From positions 1-21,822 of the forward strand of contig QHQV01000255.1 of the NCBI GenBank assembly GCA_003219945.1: a stretch of 21,822 nt of DNA, read 5' to 3'. Below the pieces are notes generated by a model. The model was not told the origin of the DNA and did no database searches. It worked only from the letters and a program-made list of their open reading frames with translations. Source of the DNA: Verrucomicrobiota bacterium. GTDB taxonomy: Bacteria > Verrucomicrobiota > Verrucomicrobiia > Chthoniobacterales > UBA10450. Position numbers and translations under genes: made by a program. Position 1 is the first letter of the stretch; every line of letters begins with the position of its first letter. Shown one piece after another: positions 8,373-15,981 of the stretch.

Positions 8373-8860
8373 CTTGGCAATTTGGCGGCCAGGACCGTTT
8401 CGGACTGTTTTCTCCGAAACGCCTCTAACTTTTGGCGAATTGCGCCATCGGACGTGGCGAGAATCGCAGCCGCCAGAAGTGCGGCATTTTTTGCGCCCGC
8501 CTCACCTATGGCCAACGTTCCGACGGGAATGCCACCCGGCATTTGCGCCGTGGACAACAGCGAATCGAGTCCCTGGAGCTTCGATTGAATTGGCACACCG
8601 AGAACCGGCAGCCACGTGTGCGCTGCAATCACTCCAGCCAAATGTGCAGCACCGCCTGCGCCGGCGATGATCACTCGCAGCCCGCGATCCGCTGCGCCTC
8701 GCGCGAACTCTGCCGTCGCATCGGGCGTCCGATGAGCGGACAACACACGCGCTTCGTTTGTCACGCCGAGTCCATCCAATGTTTCCACAGCATTCCGCAT
8801 GGTGTCCCAGTCCGATTTACTTCCCATGATGACGGCAACAAAAGGCTTTGATTCAGGCAT
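8369..8860 (-). CDS. purE: N5-carboxyaminoimidazole ribonucleotide mutase (PurE class I)
   Basis: From ATG 8860 the product is 163 residues, the usual PurE size. Diagnostic elements are the N-terminal [14 protein letters not shown], the active-site SAHRTPD, and the glycine-rich [19 protein letters not shown] followed by PVLGVPIQS. PurE moves the carboxylate of N5-CAIR to give CAIR in purine synthesis and normally works with PurK, which is not in this window. A TTG two codons upstream (8866) could also start the frame, but the ATG is preferred. The stop overlaps the following Sua5 gene by 4 nt. The start faces aroK across a 225-nt gap that contains a composite repeat. A class II PurE is possible; I lean to class I from the bacterial-type motifs. 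Confidence 0.95.
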   Translation of the reverse strand: MPESKPFVAVIMGSKSDWDTMRNAVETLDGLGVTNEARVLSAHRTPDATAEFARGAADRGLRVIIAGAGGAAHLAGVIAAHTWLPVLGVPIQSKLQGLDSLLSTAQMPGGIPVGTLAIGEAGAKNAALLAAAILATSDGAIRQKLEAFRRKQSETVLAAKLPR

Positions 8861-8884
8861 GGGCAAATTGTAGGCGTTTGATTC

Positions 8885-8900
8885 GTTTGCGCCAGCAAAC
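8885..8900. repeat. Small perfect palindrome in the purE-aroK divergent gap
   Basis: GTTTGC-GCCA-GCAAAC is a 6-bp inverted repeat with a 4-nt spacer. It lies 25 nt upstream of the purE start in a divergent gap, a position that would suit an operator. No known consensus is matched and no sister copy is seen in the window. Confidence 0.3.
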
Positions 8901-8979
8901 TCCCCTTTCGGGCTTCTCGTCTATGTCGCTCGGCTTCCGGCAGCTTCATTCGTGAAACGCGAACTTGCGTCGCAACGTT

Positions 8980-9091
8980 TCATTAACACCGCGCTTCAGC
9001 GGTGACAGATGTATCGTTGCATCGAAAGCCGTTTAAACGGCTTCTCTACCCCACCGCGCACTGCACCTGGCTGAAGCCAGGTGTTATGAGA
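8980..9091. repeat. Composite three-hairpin repeat element (copy A) ending in the aroK start
   Basis: Three palindromes are arranged symmetrically. The left hairpin at 8987-9004 is CACCGC-GCTTCA-GCGGTG preceded by TCATTAA. The centre at 9026-9043 is the perfect palindrome AAGCCGTTTAAACGGCTT, followed by CTAC (9046-9049), that is GTAG on the minus strand. The right hairpin at 9064-9083 is CACCTGGC-TGAA-GCCAGGTG followed by TTATGAGA. The left and right hairpins with their flanks are inverted relatives of each other (TCATTAACACC against GGTGTTATGAGA). A related element lies at 14202-14377. The ATG in the right flank is the likely start codon of aroK. Confidence 0.85.
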
Positions 9092-9640
9092 TATTGCATC
9101 GTGAACCGCCAAGGCCGATCGATCGTCCTCATCGGGATGATGGGCGCGGGAAAATCGTCTGTCGGACGGTGTCTACATCGCAGAACAGGTCGGGCTTTGC
9201 ACGACACTGACGAGATCGTTGTAACGAACTTCGGAATGTCGATTTCAGAGATTTTTCCAAAATTCGGAGAGCAGCGGTTCCGCCAAGCGGAAACAGAGGC
9301 ACTGCGGAGTCTGCCAACAACGAAACAGGCAATTATCGTCACAGGCGGCGGGATTGTCTTGCGCAACGAAAACGCCGAGATTGTAAAGCGGTTGGGCGTG
9401 ATCGTGTGGCTTGACGGGGACGAGGAAACGCTTTTTGCGCGGGCTTTCCGGAAAAGGAATAGACCATTGCTGCAAACGAAAAATCCGAGGAAGACTTTCT
9501 CGCAAATCCTTGATGCCCGCAGGCCTCTTTACGCAAACACCTCGGTACTCACGGATGAGGAACTCGCCGTGGCGATTCTGGCGAAAGTTACGAGAATGAA
9601 TCCCAAACCGGAATCACCCATTCCGGCTACAGCGTCATGA
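9086..9640 (+). CDS. aroK: Shikimate kinase
   Basis: From ATG 9086 the product is 184 residues, near the usual size. It shows Walker A GMMGAGKSSVGR, the shikimate-site DTDEIV, ISEIFPKFGEQRFRQAETEAL with the substrate-binding Arg, GGGIVLRNEN, the lid KRNRPLL and RRPLYA. It phosphorylates shikimate at the 3-hydroxyl in chorismate synthesis. The frame is open back to about 9002, but that extension translates a palindromic repeat, so 9086 is chosen; the start codon itself lies in the terminal flank of that repeat. The last ten codons (PESPIPATAS) are also repeat-derived, being a GTAG-type hairpin at 9608-9630. The stop overlaps the queG ATG (ATGA at 9637-9640). Both ends of this gene therefore appear shaped by repeats. 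Confidence 0.93.
   Translation: MRYCIVNRQGRSIVLIGMMGAGKSSVGRCLHRRTGRALHDTDEIVVTNFGMSISEIFPKFGEQRFRQAETEALRSLPTTKQAIIVTGGGIVLRNENAEIVKRLGVIVWLDGDEETLFARAFRKRNRPLLQTKNPRKTFSQILDARRPLYANTSVLTDEELAVAILAKVTRMNPKPESPIPATAS
9608..9631 (-). repeat. REP-like hairpin with GTAG foot inside the aroK 3' end
   Basis: On the minus strand the sequence reads T-GTAG (9631-9627), then CCGGAAT-GGGTG-ATTCCGG. That is a perfect 7-bp stem with a 5-nt loop directly after GTAG. In the plus orientation it encodes the last ten residues of aroK in frame, and queG starts 6 nt after it. GTAG at the 5' foot of a hairpin is the hallmark of REP sequences handled by TnpA-REP (RAYT) transposases. Confidence 0.75.
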
Positions 9641-10707
9641 TGCAGATTTCGGCAACGGAACTGAAGACGCGGCTTGTATCTTTTGCAAGAGACATCGGGT
9701 TCGATTCGTGCCGGGTAGCCGCCTGCAACCCGCCGGTGCACGCAAATGACTTTCGTGAATGGCTGCGCGACGGCGCGCACGGCGAAATGAATTACATGCA
9801 ACGTGGCGAGGATAAGCGTTGCGATCCGGAAAAGGTTCTGCCCGGCGCGCGATCGATCGTTGTCGTGGCGTTAAATTACTTTCAAGGAGACGCGCCCCAC
9901 GGGGACGCGGCTACAGGAAGAAGAGGCCGGATCGCGCGCTACGCGTGGGGCGACGACTATCACGATGTAATCGCGGCAAAGCTAGACAAGACCGACGAAC
10001 TTCTTCGCAGCTTTGGCGGACAGCAGAAATGTTATGTCGATACCGGACCGGTGCTGGAACGAGATCATGCCGAACAGGCTGGCATCGGGTGGCACGGCAA
10101 GAGCACCATGCTCATTGATCAGCGGCTCGGGACTTGGTTTTTTCTCGCTGAAATTTTGACCACGCTTGAACTGCCGCCGGATGAGCCCGTCCCGAATCGC
10201 TGCGGAACGTGCGAACGTTGCATCACAGCCTGTCCAACAGGTGCGATTACCACTGAGCATCGGTTGGACGCGCGTCGCTGCATTTCTTACCTAACGATTG
10301 AACTGAAAACCGCGATCCCCGTGGAATTTCGTCCACTCTTGGCCGATCGGATTTTTGGATGCGATGATTGTCTAGACGCCTGCCCTTGGAACCGGTTCGC
10401 TCAGGAGTCCAGGGAAAGCGCGTTCTGCGCGCGTCGATCAATGACTGGCAAGTCTCTCGGTGAATATTTGGATTTAACCGACGCGGAGTTCCGGGCGGTT
10501 TTCAGAAAGTCGCCGATTAAGCGAATAAAGCGCCGGGGATTTCTACGCAATGTGTGTGTCGCGCTTGGCAATGTGGGCGATCCATCCGACCTTCCCGCGC
10601 TCGAACGCGCGGCAGCCGACCCAGAGCCATTGATCGCAGAGCACGCCACATGGGCAATTCAACAGATATGCGAGCGGCAAAAACAGGCGCAGCCGCAAGT
10701 TGTTTGA
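9637..10707 (+). CDS. queG: Epoxyqueuosine reductase
   Basis: The 356-residue product fits QueG in length and order. The cobalamin-binding, nitroreductase-like N-terminal part includes ARYAWGDDYHDV and YVDTGPVLERDHAEQAGIG; Asp135 is the expected proton donor. Two 4Fe-4S clusters follow, with Cys189/192/195/199 (CGTCERCITACP) and Cys242/245/249 (CDDCLDACPWN), plus Cys215. The C-terminus (about 300-345) has a HEAT-like repeat (ALGNVGDPSDLPALERAAAD) for tRNA binding. It reduces epoxyqueuosine in tRNA to queuosine. The start is the first of two ATG codons, overlapping the aroK stop. Odd feature: residues 85-93 (DAPHGDAAT) are encoded by a GTAG-type hairpin inserted in frame just before the conserved RIARYAWGDDYHD. 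This gives a longer loop than I expect for the family. Confidence 0.96.
   Translation: MMQISATELKTRLVSFARDIGFDSCRVAACNPPVHANDFREWLRDGAHGEMNYMQRGEDKRCDPEKVLPGARSIVVVALNYFQGDAPHGDAATGRRGRIARYAWGDDYHDVIAAKLDKTDELLRSFGGQQKCYVDTGPVLERDHAEQAGIGWHGKSTMLIDQRLGTWFFLAEILTTLELPPDEPVPNRCGTCERCITACPTGAITTEHRLDARRCISYLTIELKTAIPVEFRPLLADRIFGCDDCLDACPWNRFAQESRESAFCARRSMTGKSLGEYLDLTDAEFRAVFRKSPIKRIKRRGFLRNVCVALGNVGDPSDLPALERAAADPEPLIAEHATWAIQQICERQKQAQPQVV
9891..9915 (-). repeat. REP-like GC-rich hairpin with GTAG foot inside the queG coding region
   Basis: On the plus strand CGCGCCCC (9891-9898), AC, GGGG-A-CGCG (9901-9909) form an 8-bp stem with one bulged A, followed by G and CTAC (9911-9914). On the minus strand this is TGTAG-C followed by the hairpin. 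It lies within queG and is read in frame as residues 85-93. The layout (TGTAGC plus stem-loop) copies that of the unit at 9608-9631, only 260 nt away. Confidence 0.65.
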
Positions 10708-10812
10708 ATCCAAACCCGCCGCACACTGCATCCCATGGATTGAGGGCCATGAACGTGCGCTGTTGGCGAAAGTCTAAATAGAGATAGCTTCAGCCGCATA
10801 AGCGATCATGCC
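10708..10812. other. Intergenic gap before the MacA-like gene
   Basis: These 105 bases between queG and the adaptor gene hold no recognisable gene, hairpin or repeat. A promoter for the export operon could lie here, but I see no convincing consensus elements, and the same-strand arrangement also allows read-through from queG. Confidence 0.4.
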
Positions 10813-12174
10813 ATGCATCAAGCACTGACCACTCCCCCTCTTGCTGGTGAGGCCACGAAGAAGCGCCGGCAGGGTCGCAGGCGCAAGATTCTCTTTGGCT
10901 CCGCCGGCGTAGTGCTGCTTGTAATCATCGCGTTGGTCTTGGCGGGGAAGCGCGAGAAGCCAATCCCGGTGACAACGGAAAAAGCCGTGCGCCGGACCAT
11001 TCTGCAAACCGTGTCCGCGACGGGCAAGGTCCAGCCCGAAACCGAAGTGAAAATTTCGCCGGAAGTCGCCGGGGAAATTATCGAACTGCCCGTTGAGGAT
11101 GGGATGCAGGTAAAGAAAAACGACCTGCTTGTGAAGATTAAGCCTGACTCTTACAAAGCATTGCTTGAACAACAGGAAGCAGCGATCAGCGCCGCGAAGG
11201 CGACTAACCTTCAGCAAAAAGCGACGATGCTTAAGACAGAGCACGACTTCCGGCGATCAAAGGACTTATTCGAGAAAAAGTTGATTTCCGAGCAGGAATA
11301 CAATGCAGCGGAAGCGGCGAACGACGTAGCGAAAAATACCTACGAGAGTTCACTGCATGAAATCGAACGCGCACAGGCCAGCTCAAGCCAGGCGCGCGAT
11401 CAGCTTTCGAAAACGACGATTTATGCGCCGATGGACGGAACAGTCACCATTCTAAACAGCAAACTGGGCGAACGCCTGGTCGCGACGAATCAATTTGCCG
11501 GAACCGAAGTGATGCGAGTGGCTGATCTCAGCCACATGCAAGCCGTAGTGGATGTGAACGAGAATGATGTCGTAAATGTGAAACTTGGGGATAAGGCAAA
11601 CATCAAAATCGACGCGTACGGCGACCGCAAATTCAAAGGTGTCGTTCAGCAAATCGCGAACACCGGGAAAACGACCGGGGCCGGTACGCAGGAGGAAGTC
11701 ACGAATTTCGAGGTAAAAATTCGCGTCGACGATCACGATGTGGCGTTGCGCCCGGGATTGAGTTGCACCGCGGATATAGAAACCAACATGGTTAAGGATG
11801 CCGTCGCGGTGCCGATGCAAAGCGTCACGATCCGCACCGGGGACACCAACCTCAGCCCCGAGGAAATCGAAAAACAAAAGCAAAAAGTCGCCGCGCGCGA
11901 CAAGGACGATAACAAGGCGGAGCTGAGCAATGACCATCTCGAGAAACAGGCCCAGAAAGAAGAACGCGAAAAGCTGGCCAAGGTTGTCTTCGTCAAGAAC
12001 GGCAACAAAGCGCACATGTTGAAGGTGACCACAGGCATTGCCGACGATTCCTACATGGAAATCAAAAGCGGCATCAAACCCGGTGACGAAGTCATCTCAG
12101 GCAGCTACAGCGCAATCAGCCGCAAATTAAAAGAGGGCGCGAAGATTGCGTATGACAAGGAAGTCGCGAAGTGA
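10813..12174 (+). CDS. macA-like: MacA-like periplasmic adaptor (HlyD/RND membrane fusion protein)
   Basis: The 453-residue product has a basic cytoplasmic N-terminus ([10 protein letters not shown]), one membrane anchor (about 26-44), and the split biotinyl-lipoyl domain (IKPEV-like [21 protein letters not shown] at 80-100 and IYAPMDGTV at 203-211). A coiled-coil hairpin lies between these halves (about 112-200), followed by beta-barrel and membrane-proximal domains. Such adaptors bridge an inner-membrane MacB-type ABC transporter to an outer-membrane exit duct. It is translationally coupled to the ATPase gene by a GTGA overlap. Odd feature: a strongly charged helical insert (about 347-389, with repeated EKQKQK, DKDD and KEEREK runs) separates [10 protein letters not shown] from [15 protein letters not shown], where ordinary MacA proteins have a short link. 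Substrate is unknown; no outer-membrane TolC-like partner is present in the window. Confidence 0.92.
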   Translation: MHQALTTPPLAGEATKKRRQGRRRKILFGSAGVVLLVIIALVLAGKREKPIPVTTEKAVRRTILQTVSATGKVQPETEVKISPEVAGEIIELPVEDGMQVKKNDLLVKIKPDSYKALLEQQEAAISAAKATNLQQKATMLKTEHDFRRSKDLFEKKLISEQEYNAAEAANDVAKNTYESSLHEIERAQASSSQARDQLSKTTIYAPMDGTVTILNSKLGERLVATNQFAGTEVMRVADLSHMQAVVDVNENDVVNVKLGDKANIKIDAYGDRKFKGVVQQIANTGKTTGAGTQEEVTNFEVKIRVDDHDVALRPGLSCTADIETNMVKDAVAVPMQSVTIRTGDTNLSPEEIEKQKQKVAARDKDDNKAELSNDHLEKQAQKEEREKLAKVVFVKNGNKAHMLKVTTGIADDSYMEIKSGIKPGDEVISGSYSAISRKLKEGAKIAYDKEVAK

Positions 12175-12938
12175 CGAGTGACACTCGATTATCGGACTCG
12201 ATAATCATCGACATCGAGAACATCACTAAAGACTACGTGATGGGCGAAGAAATTGTTCACGCGCTGCGCGGCGTGTCGCTGCAAATTCACAGCAACGAGT
12301 ACCTCGCAATTATGGGTCCCAGTGGGTCGGGTAAATCGACACTTATGAACATGCTTGGCTGTCTCGATACGCCGAGTTCCGGACGCTACGAATTCAATGG
12401 ACGCGACGTTTCCAGCATGACGGATGATGAGCTGGCGTCCATTCGCAATCGCGAGATCGGGTTTGTTTTTCAAACGTTTAATCTCCTTCCCCGCGCTGAC
12501 AGCTTGCGGAATGTGGAGCTCCCTCTCATTTACGCTGGCATGGATCCGGAAACCCGCCGGGAGCGCGCCGCGCACGTGTTGCGGGAGGTGGGGCTCGATG
12601 ATCGTTTGCACCATAAGCCTAACGAGCTTTCCGGCGGTCAACGTCAGCGCGTCGCGATCGCGCGGGCTTTGGTGAACGATCCATCCATTATCCTGGCGGA
12701 TGAGCCGACCGGAAATCTCGACTCGAAGACCGGTGACGAAATCATGACGCTTTTCGAAAATCTGTATCAACGCGGACACACAATTATTCTCGTTACGCAC
12801 GAAGCCGATATCGCGAATCATGCGCGGCGCACGGTCCGCTTGCGCGATGGGCTAATCGAAAGTGACGACGGCGGGTTCGGTGGGATCGACAACTTGCCCG
12901 TGGAAGATCCCCTGCCAGCCAATGCTACGGTTTACTGA
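12171..12938 (+). CDS. MacB/LolD-type ABC transporter ATP-binding subunit
   Basis: The 255-residue product is a stand-alone nucleotide-binding domain of the MacB/LolD/FtsE group. It has Walker [10 protein letters not shown] at 49-57, the Q-loop in [12 protein letters not shown], the signature [15 protein letters not shown], Walker [14 protein letters not shown] and the H-loop [24 protein letters not shown] is typical of the MacB branch. It powers the two permeases encoded downstream, together with the upstream MacA-like adaptor, by a mechanotransmission mechanism known for this family. GTG at 12171 overlaps the adaptor stop (GTGA), and its own stop overlaps the next ATG by one base (TGATG at 12936-12940). 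In E. coli MacB the ATPase and permease are fused; here they are separate genes. Confidence 0.95.
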   Translation: MTSDTRLSDSIIIDIENITKDYVMGEEIVHALRGVSLQIHSNEYLAIMGPSGSGKSTLMNMLGCLDTPSSGRYEFNGRDVSSMTDDELASIRNREIGFVFQTFNLLPRADSLRNVELPLIYAGMDPETRRERAAHVLREVGLDDRLHHKPNELSGGQRQRVAIARALVNDPSIILADEPTGNLDSKTGDEIMTLFENLYQRGHTIILVTHEADIANHARRTVRLRDGLIESDDGGFGGIDNLPVEDPLPANATVY

Positions 12939-14188
12939 TGAAGCGCTTTCTGTACGAGCTAAGCGAAAGCTGGAAAATCGCCGTGGCGCAGATGCGTTCG
13001 AACAAAACGCGCTCAACCCTCACCGCACTCGGCGTCGTTATCGGGATTGTCGCCGTGACGCTCATGGGCACGGCGATCGGCGGAATTCAGGTGGGATTCG
13101 ATAAAAGCATGGCCATTTTCGGCGACGACGTGCTCTACGTCTCACAATGGCCGTGGAAGCGGGTAGATGACTGGTGGAACTATCGCGACCGCAAAAAGAT
13201 CAAGACCGAGTACGCCGAGCCGATCAACCGCATCATCGCTGCGACGCCGAATTCGAATCTCGTAATCGCGGTGCCCACTTCAAGTCTGTTGCGCAGCGTG
13301 AAGAATGGCCAAAGCGAAGTCAGCAACGTTCTGATCAGAGGAACCGTCTCGGATTACCTCATCACTTCGACTTTCGACTTTAAGGAGGGCCGATTTTTTA
13401 ACGATGTCGAATCACGCGGCGGCGCCAACGTGTGCGTGATTGGTTACGATGTGGCCGACGCGCTGTTTCCTTCCGAAAGCCCGATCGAGAAATCGGTGCT
13501 GATCAATGGGCAACCTTTCAGAGTCGTCGGGGTTATCTCACGGCAAGGCACATTCTTGGGATTATTCAGTCTAGATTCGATTGTGGTGATGCCGTTGCCA
13601 GCATTTCAGAAATACTTCAGCGCCAAAAGCGATTCCGACGTTCTCGTAAAAGTGAAGGATAAAACGAGGCTCGCGGAAGCGAGAGACGAGCTGACCGGAG
13701 TCATGCGGCGCGTGCGCGGGTTGCCGCCGGAGAAAAAAGACGACTTCAGCATCAACGAACAACAGGCCCTGAAAAGCACGCTGGATCCAATCAAGAACTC
13801 CATCGCCATCGCGGGGCTTTTTATTACTGGTCTTTCGCTTTTTGTCGGCGCAATCGGGATAATGAATATCACGTTTGTAAGCGTAAAAGAGCGCACGCGG
13901 GAAATCGGAACGCGCAAAGCTCTGGGCGCGCGGCGCCGCACGATCCTTCTTCAATTCCTGATCGAGTCCGCTTCGCTGTGTCTGCTCGGCGGATTCATCG
14001 GGCTGGGCGTTGCGTACGTAATGTGCACCGGCATCGGCCAGGCGTTTCCCTCTTTTCCGATCCAATTTTCGCTCGGCCTGGTCCTGGTGAGTATGGCCGT
14101 CTCAATTCTCACGGGTTTGTTCTCCGGTTTTGCCCCCGCTTGGTCCGCCTCCCGCCTCGATCCGGTCGCGGCGCTTCGATATGAGTGA
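12938..14188 (+). CDS. MacB-like ABC transporter permease 1
   Basis: The 416-residue protein has the MacB/FtsX layout: an N-terminal amphipathic stretch and TM1 (RSTLTALGVVIGIVAVTLMG, about 25-45), a large periplasmic domain of about 240 residues, then three C-terminal helices. These include FITGLSLFVGAIGIMNI and the signature ERTREIGTRKALGARRRTI, which is the cytoplasmic coupling loop. It ends in ASRLDPVAALRYE, the standard MacB permease C-terminus. It probably pairs with the second permease encoded after the repeat element to form a heterodimer driven by the upstream ATPase. It is coupled to the ATPase gene by a one-base overlap. Substrate is not predictable from sequence; peptides, lipids, lipoproteins or antibiotics are all handled by relatives. 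Confidence 0.93.
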   Translation: MKRFLYELSESWKIAVAQMRSNKTRSTLTALGVVIGIVAVTLMGTAIGGIQVGFDKSMAIFGDDVLYVSQWPWKRVDDWWNYRDRKKIKTEYAEPINRIIAATPNSNLVIAVPTSSLLRSVKNGQSEVSNVLIRGTVSDYLITSTFDFKEGRFFNDVESRGGANVCVIGYDVADALFPSESPIEKSVLINGQPFRVVGVISRQGTFLGLFSLDSIVVMPLPAFQKYFSAKSDSDVLVKVKDKTRLAEARDELTGVMRRVRGLPPEKKDDFSINEQQALKSTLDPIKNSIAIAGLFITGLSLFVGAIGIMNITFVSVKERTREIGTRKALGARRRTILLQFLIESASLCLLGGFIGLGVAYVMCTGIGQAFPSFPIQFSLGLVLVSMAVSILTGLFSGFAPAWSASRLDPVAALRYE

Positions 14189-14201
14189 TTCATCAAGTGT
14201 A

Positions 14202-14377
14202 TCATTAACATCGGCCTTTCACAGCAGTGCGGTCGGTCCCGAAAGATACGAGCCGTTTCAACGGCTTCTACCTGGACCTGCGCTGAAGTCCAGAATCGCG
14301 GTTAAAGGTAAGCTGTTAAAACGGCTGCGACGGAACGCCACGCAATTTCACCGGTCCTGAAGGCCGGTGTTAATGAA
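14202..14377. repeat. Composite repeat element (copy B, partly duplicated) between the two permease genes
   Basis: The element begins TCATTAACATCGG (14202) and ends GGTGTTAATGAA (14377), matching the inverted ends of copy A. Inside are AGCCGTTTCAACGGCT (14251-14266), a 7-bp stem, followed by CTAC at 14268-14271 (GTAG on the minus strand). Then come CTGGAC...GTCCAG (14272-14293), a decayed second palindrome AGCTGTTAAAACGGCT (14311-14326), and the terminal hairpin CACCGGTCC-TGAA-GGCCGGTG (14349-14369). This looks like two tandem units of the copy-A right half, one degraded. It separates two genes otherwise expected to be tightly linked and ends at the next start codon. Confidence 0.8.
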
Positions 14378-15622
14378 ATGCTCTTCAGCGAAATAATCAA
14401 GATGGCGCTCGGCTCGTTAGGCGCGAATAAACTGCGCGCTGCGCTGACTATGATCGGCATCACGATCGGCGTTTTCTCAGTGATTTCGGTGATGACCGCG
14501 ATCGGGGCGCTGCAGTCCTCCATTGAAAGCGGCATTAGTTTTCTCGGGTCGAACATTTTTCAGTTCGCCAAGTACCCGGCGAACGTGAATGTCGGCGGCG
14601 AGATCAAGAAAAAATATCAGAACCGCCGCAACGTCACGTATCGCGAGGCGCTGCATTACGCGAAGTTGATGGAAGGCAACGCACGCGAAATCTGTCTCAA
14701 AACCTTCGGTTACGAGGTAAAGGGACAGGCTGTTTATAATGGCGTGAAGACCACACCGAGCCTTCTCATCGTTGGGACAAACCGGAGTTTTCTCACCGCA
14801 AACGCTTACACGCTGGGTTATGGCCGGAACTTGAACGAAGAAGACGTCGAACTTTCACGCAGGGTGATTGTCGTCGGCAGAATGATCGAGAAACGATTGT
14901 TCCCGCACGAAACGCCGATCGGCAAAGTGGTGAGAGTCAGCGGCCACAGTTACACAATTGTCGGTGTGCTCGCCGAGAAAGGAACTTCCTTCGGCCAAAG
15001 CCAGGATGACCTTTGCATCATGCCGGTCACACGATTTTTTGAGGATTACGGTGAAGCGAAACGCACGGTGAACATCGCTACGCAAGCGTTCTCCACGGAG
15101 GCTTACAATCAAACCCTGGATAAAGGCATAAGTGCTATGCGCATCGCGCGTGGTCTGCGCGCCGATCAGGAAAACGATTTCGAGATTTATTCGAACGATT
15201 CACTGAAAAGCGCGTTCACGTCTGTTGCGGGCATCGTCCGGATAGGTGCATTCGTGGTCAGCTTCATCGCGCTCCTCGCCGCTGGAATCGGTATCATGAA
15301 CATCATGCTGGTGAGCGTGACCGAGCGGACAAAAGAAATCGGCGTGCGTAAGTCGATCGGCGCACGCAGTCGCGACGTTCTGCGTCAATTCCTCACCGAA
15401 GCCGTCTTTATTTCGGAAGCTGGCGGAATCCTCGGAATCATCCTTGGAATCATCGCCGGCGATTTGTTGGCAGCTTGGCTCAAGGTGGACATCATTTTCC
15501 CTTACGGCTGGGCAATTGCTGGACTTCTCGTTTGCTCCGCCATTGGCATTGGCTTCGGCCTCTATCCAGCATATCGCGCAGCCAACCTCGATCCTATCGA
15601 AGCGTTGCGTTACGAGTCATAG
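14378..15622 (+). CDS. MacB-like ABC transporter permease 2
   Basis: The 414-residue protein repeats the MacB permease layout of its neighbour: TM1 in LTMIGITIGVFSVISVM (about 23-40), a periplasmic domain, helices IGAFVVSFIALLAAGIGIMNI, coupling motif ERTKEIGVRKSIGARSRDV, and the end ANLDPIEALRYES. It is clearly a paralogue of permease 1 but diverged, most strongly in the periplasmic domain, so a heterodimeric transporter is likely. Start choice: ATG 14378 is preceded at 14373 by another, out-of-frame ATG; both sit in the flank of the repeat that fills the 189-nt gap after permease 1. No Shine-Dalgarno site is visible between the terminal hairpin (ending 14369) and the start, so how ribosomes load here is unclear. 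Confidence 0.93.
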   Translation: MLFSEIIKMALGSLGANKLRAALTMIGITIGVFSVISVMTAIGALQSSIESGISFLGSNIFQFAKYPANVNVGGEIKKKYQNRRNVTYREALHYAKLMEGNAREICLKTFGYEVKGQAVYNGVKTTPSLLIVGTNRSFLTANAYTLGYGRNLNEEDVELSRRVIVVGRMIEKRLFPHETPIGKVVRVSGHSYTIVGVLAEKGTSFGQSQDDLCIMPVTRFFEDYGEAKRTVNIATQAFSTEAYNQTLDKGISAMRIARGLRADQENDFEIYSNDSLKSAFTSVAGIVRIGAFVVSFIALLAAGIGIMNIMLVSVTERTKEIGVRKSIGARSRDVLRQFLTEAVFISEAGGILGIILGIIAGDLLAAWLKVDIIFPYGWAIAGLLVCSAIGIGFGLYPAYRAANLDPIEALRYES

Positions 15623-15891
15623 GTGGCAAAGCGCCTGTCGTGTATTTTGATCGCAGCGGTTCTGTGCGCCTGCGTTACGACCGTTCGTTCGCAGCCGCGT
15701 CTAACGTGGTCTCAGGTTAGCCGTATTGCTGATGTCCAAGTCGGAGGGGCAGCCAGAGTCTCGCGCGACTTCGATCAGGTAAAACTCAACTCAGCTATTC
15801 ATCGGACAAACGTGTGTGGTTCGTAGATTATCGCGAGAAAAAGACTGGGTATATCAAGTACAACGTCGCGATCGACGACAACACAGGATAG
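15623..15891 (+). pseudogene. Small secreted-protein gene, probably frameshifted
   Basis: A GTG at 15623, directly after the permease 2 stop, opens MAKRLSCILIAAVLCACVTT, a good signal peptide or lipoprotein leader. This is followed by a segment RLTWSQVSRIADVQVGG, and the frame closes near 15826 as a 67-residue product with an unconvincing tail. In the frame one base back, from about 15794 to the TAG at 15889-15891, the sequence reads YSSDKRVWFVDYREKKTGYI followed by KYNVAIDDNTG, which looks like genuine protein. Joining the two frames near 15785-15800, where there is an A-rich stretch, would give an 89-residue or so secreted protein. A one-base deletion (or sequencing error) is the simplest explanation. 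Family not recognised. From 15892 to 15981 I see no gene, only the palindrome ATCGT-AA-ACGAT at 15899-15910. Confidence 0.55.
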
Positions 15892-15981
15892 GCGACAACA
15901 ATCGTAAACGATTACTGGTAATGCTGAATGACCGCGCGATCCGCGCGCCCCTGATCCGACGCGGCCACGCGATATCGCTTG

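Noticed and set aside
8885..8900. PurR-type operator in front of purE
   Set aside because: The palindrome does not resemble a PurR box closely enough and has no counterpart before purB; kept only as a low-confidence palindrome.
9002..9085. N-terminal extension of shikimate kinase from ATG-like codon 9002
   Set aside because: The 28 extra residues translate the composite palindromic repeat; the kinase N-terminus and length fit a start at 9086.
8980..9091. Possible CRISPR array or riboswitch in the purE-aroK gap
   Set aside because: The hairpins are inverted and differ in sequence, with no regular direct repeats and spacers; no known aptamer core is recognised, and a related copy lies in an unrelated context.
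11452..12015. 187-codon minus-strand ORF
   Set aside because: Antisense to the MacA-like gene; its hydrophobic look comes from the Lys/Glu-rich coding strand.
12171..14188. FtsE/FtsX cell-division pair
   Set aside because: The permease has the long periplasmic domain and LDPVAALRYE end of MacB, a MacA-like adaptor precedes it, and a second permease follows.
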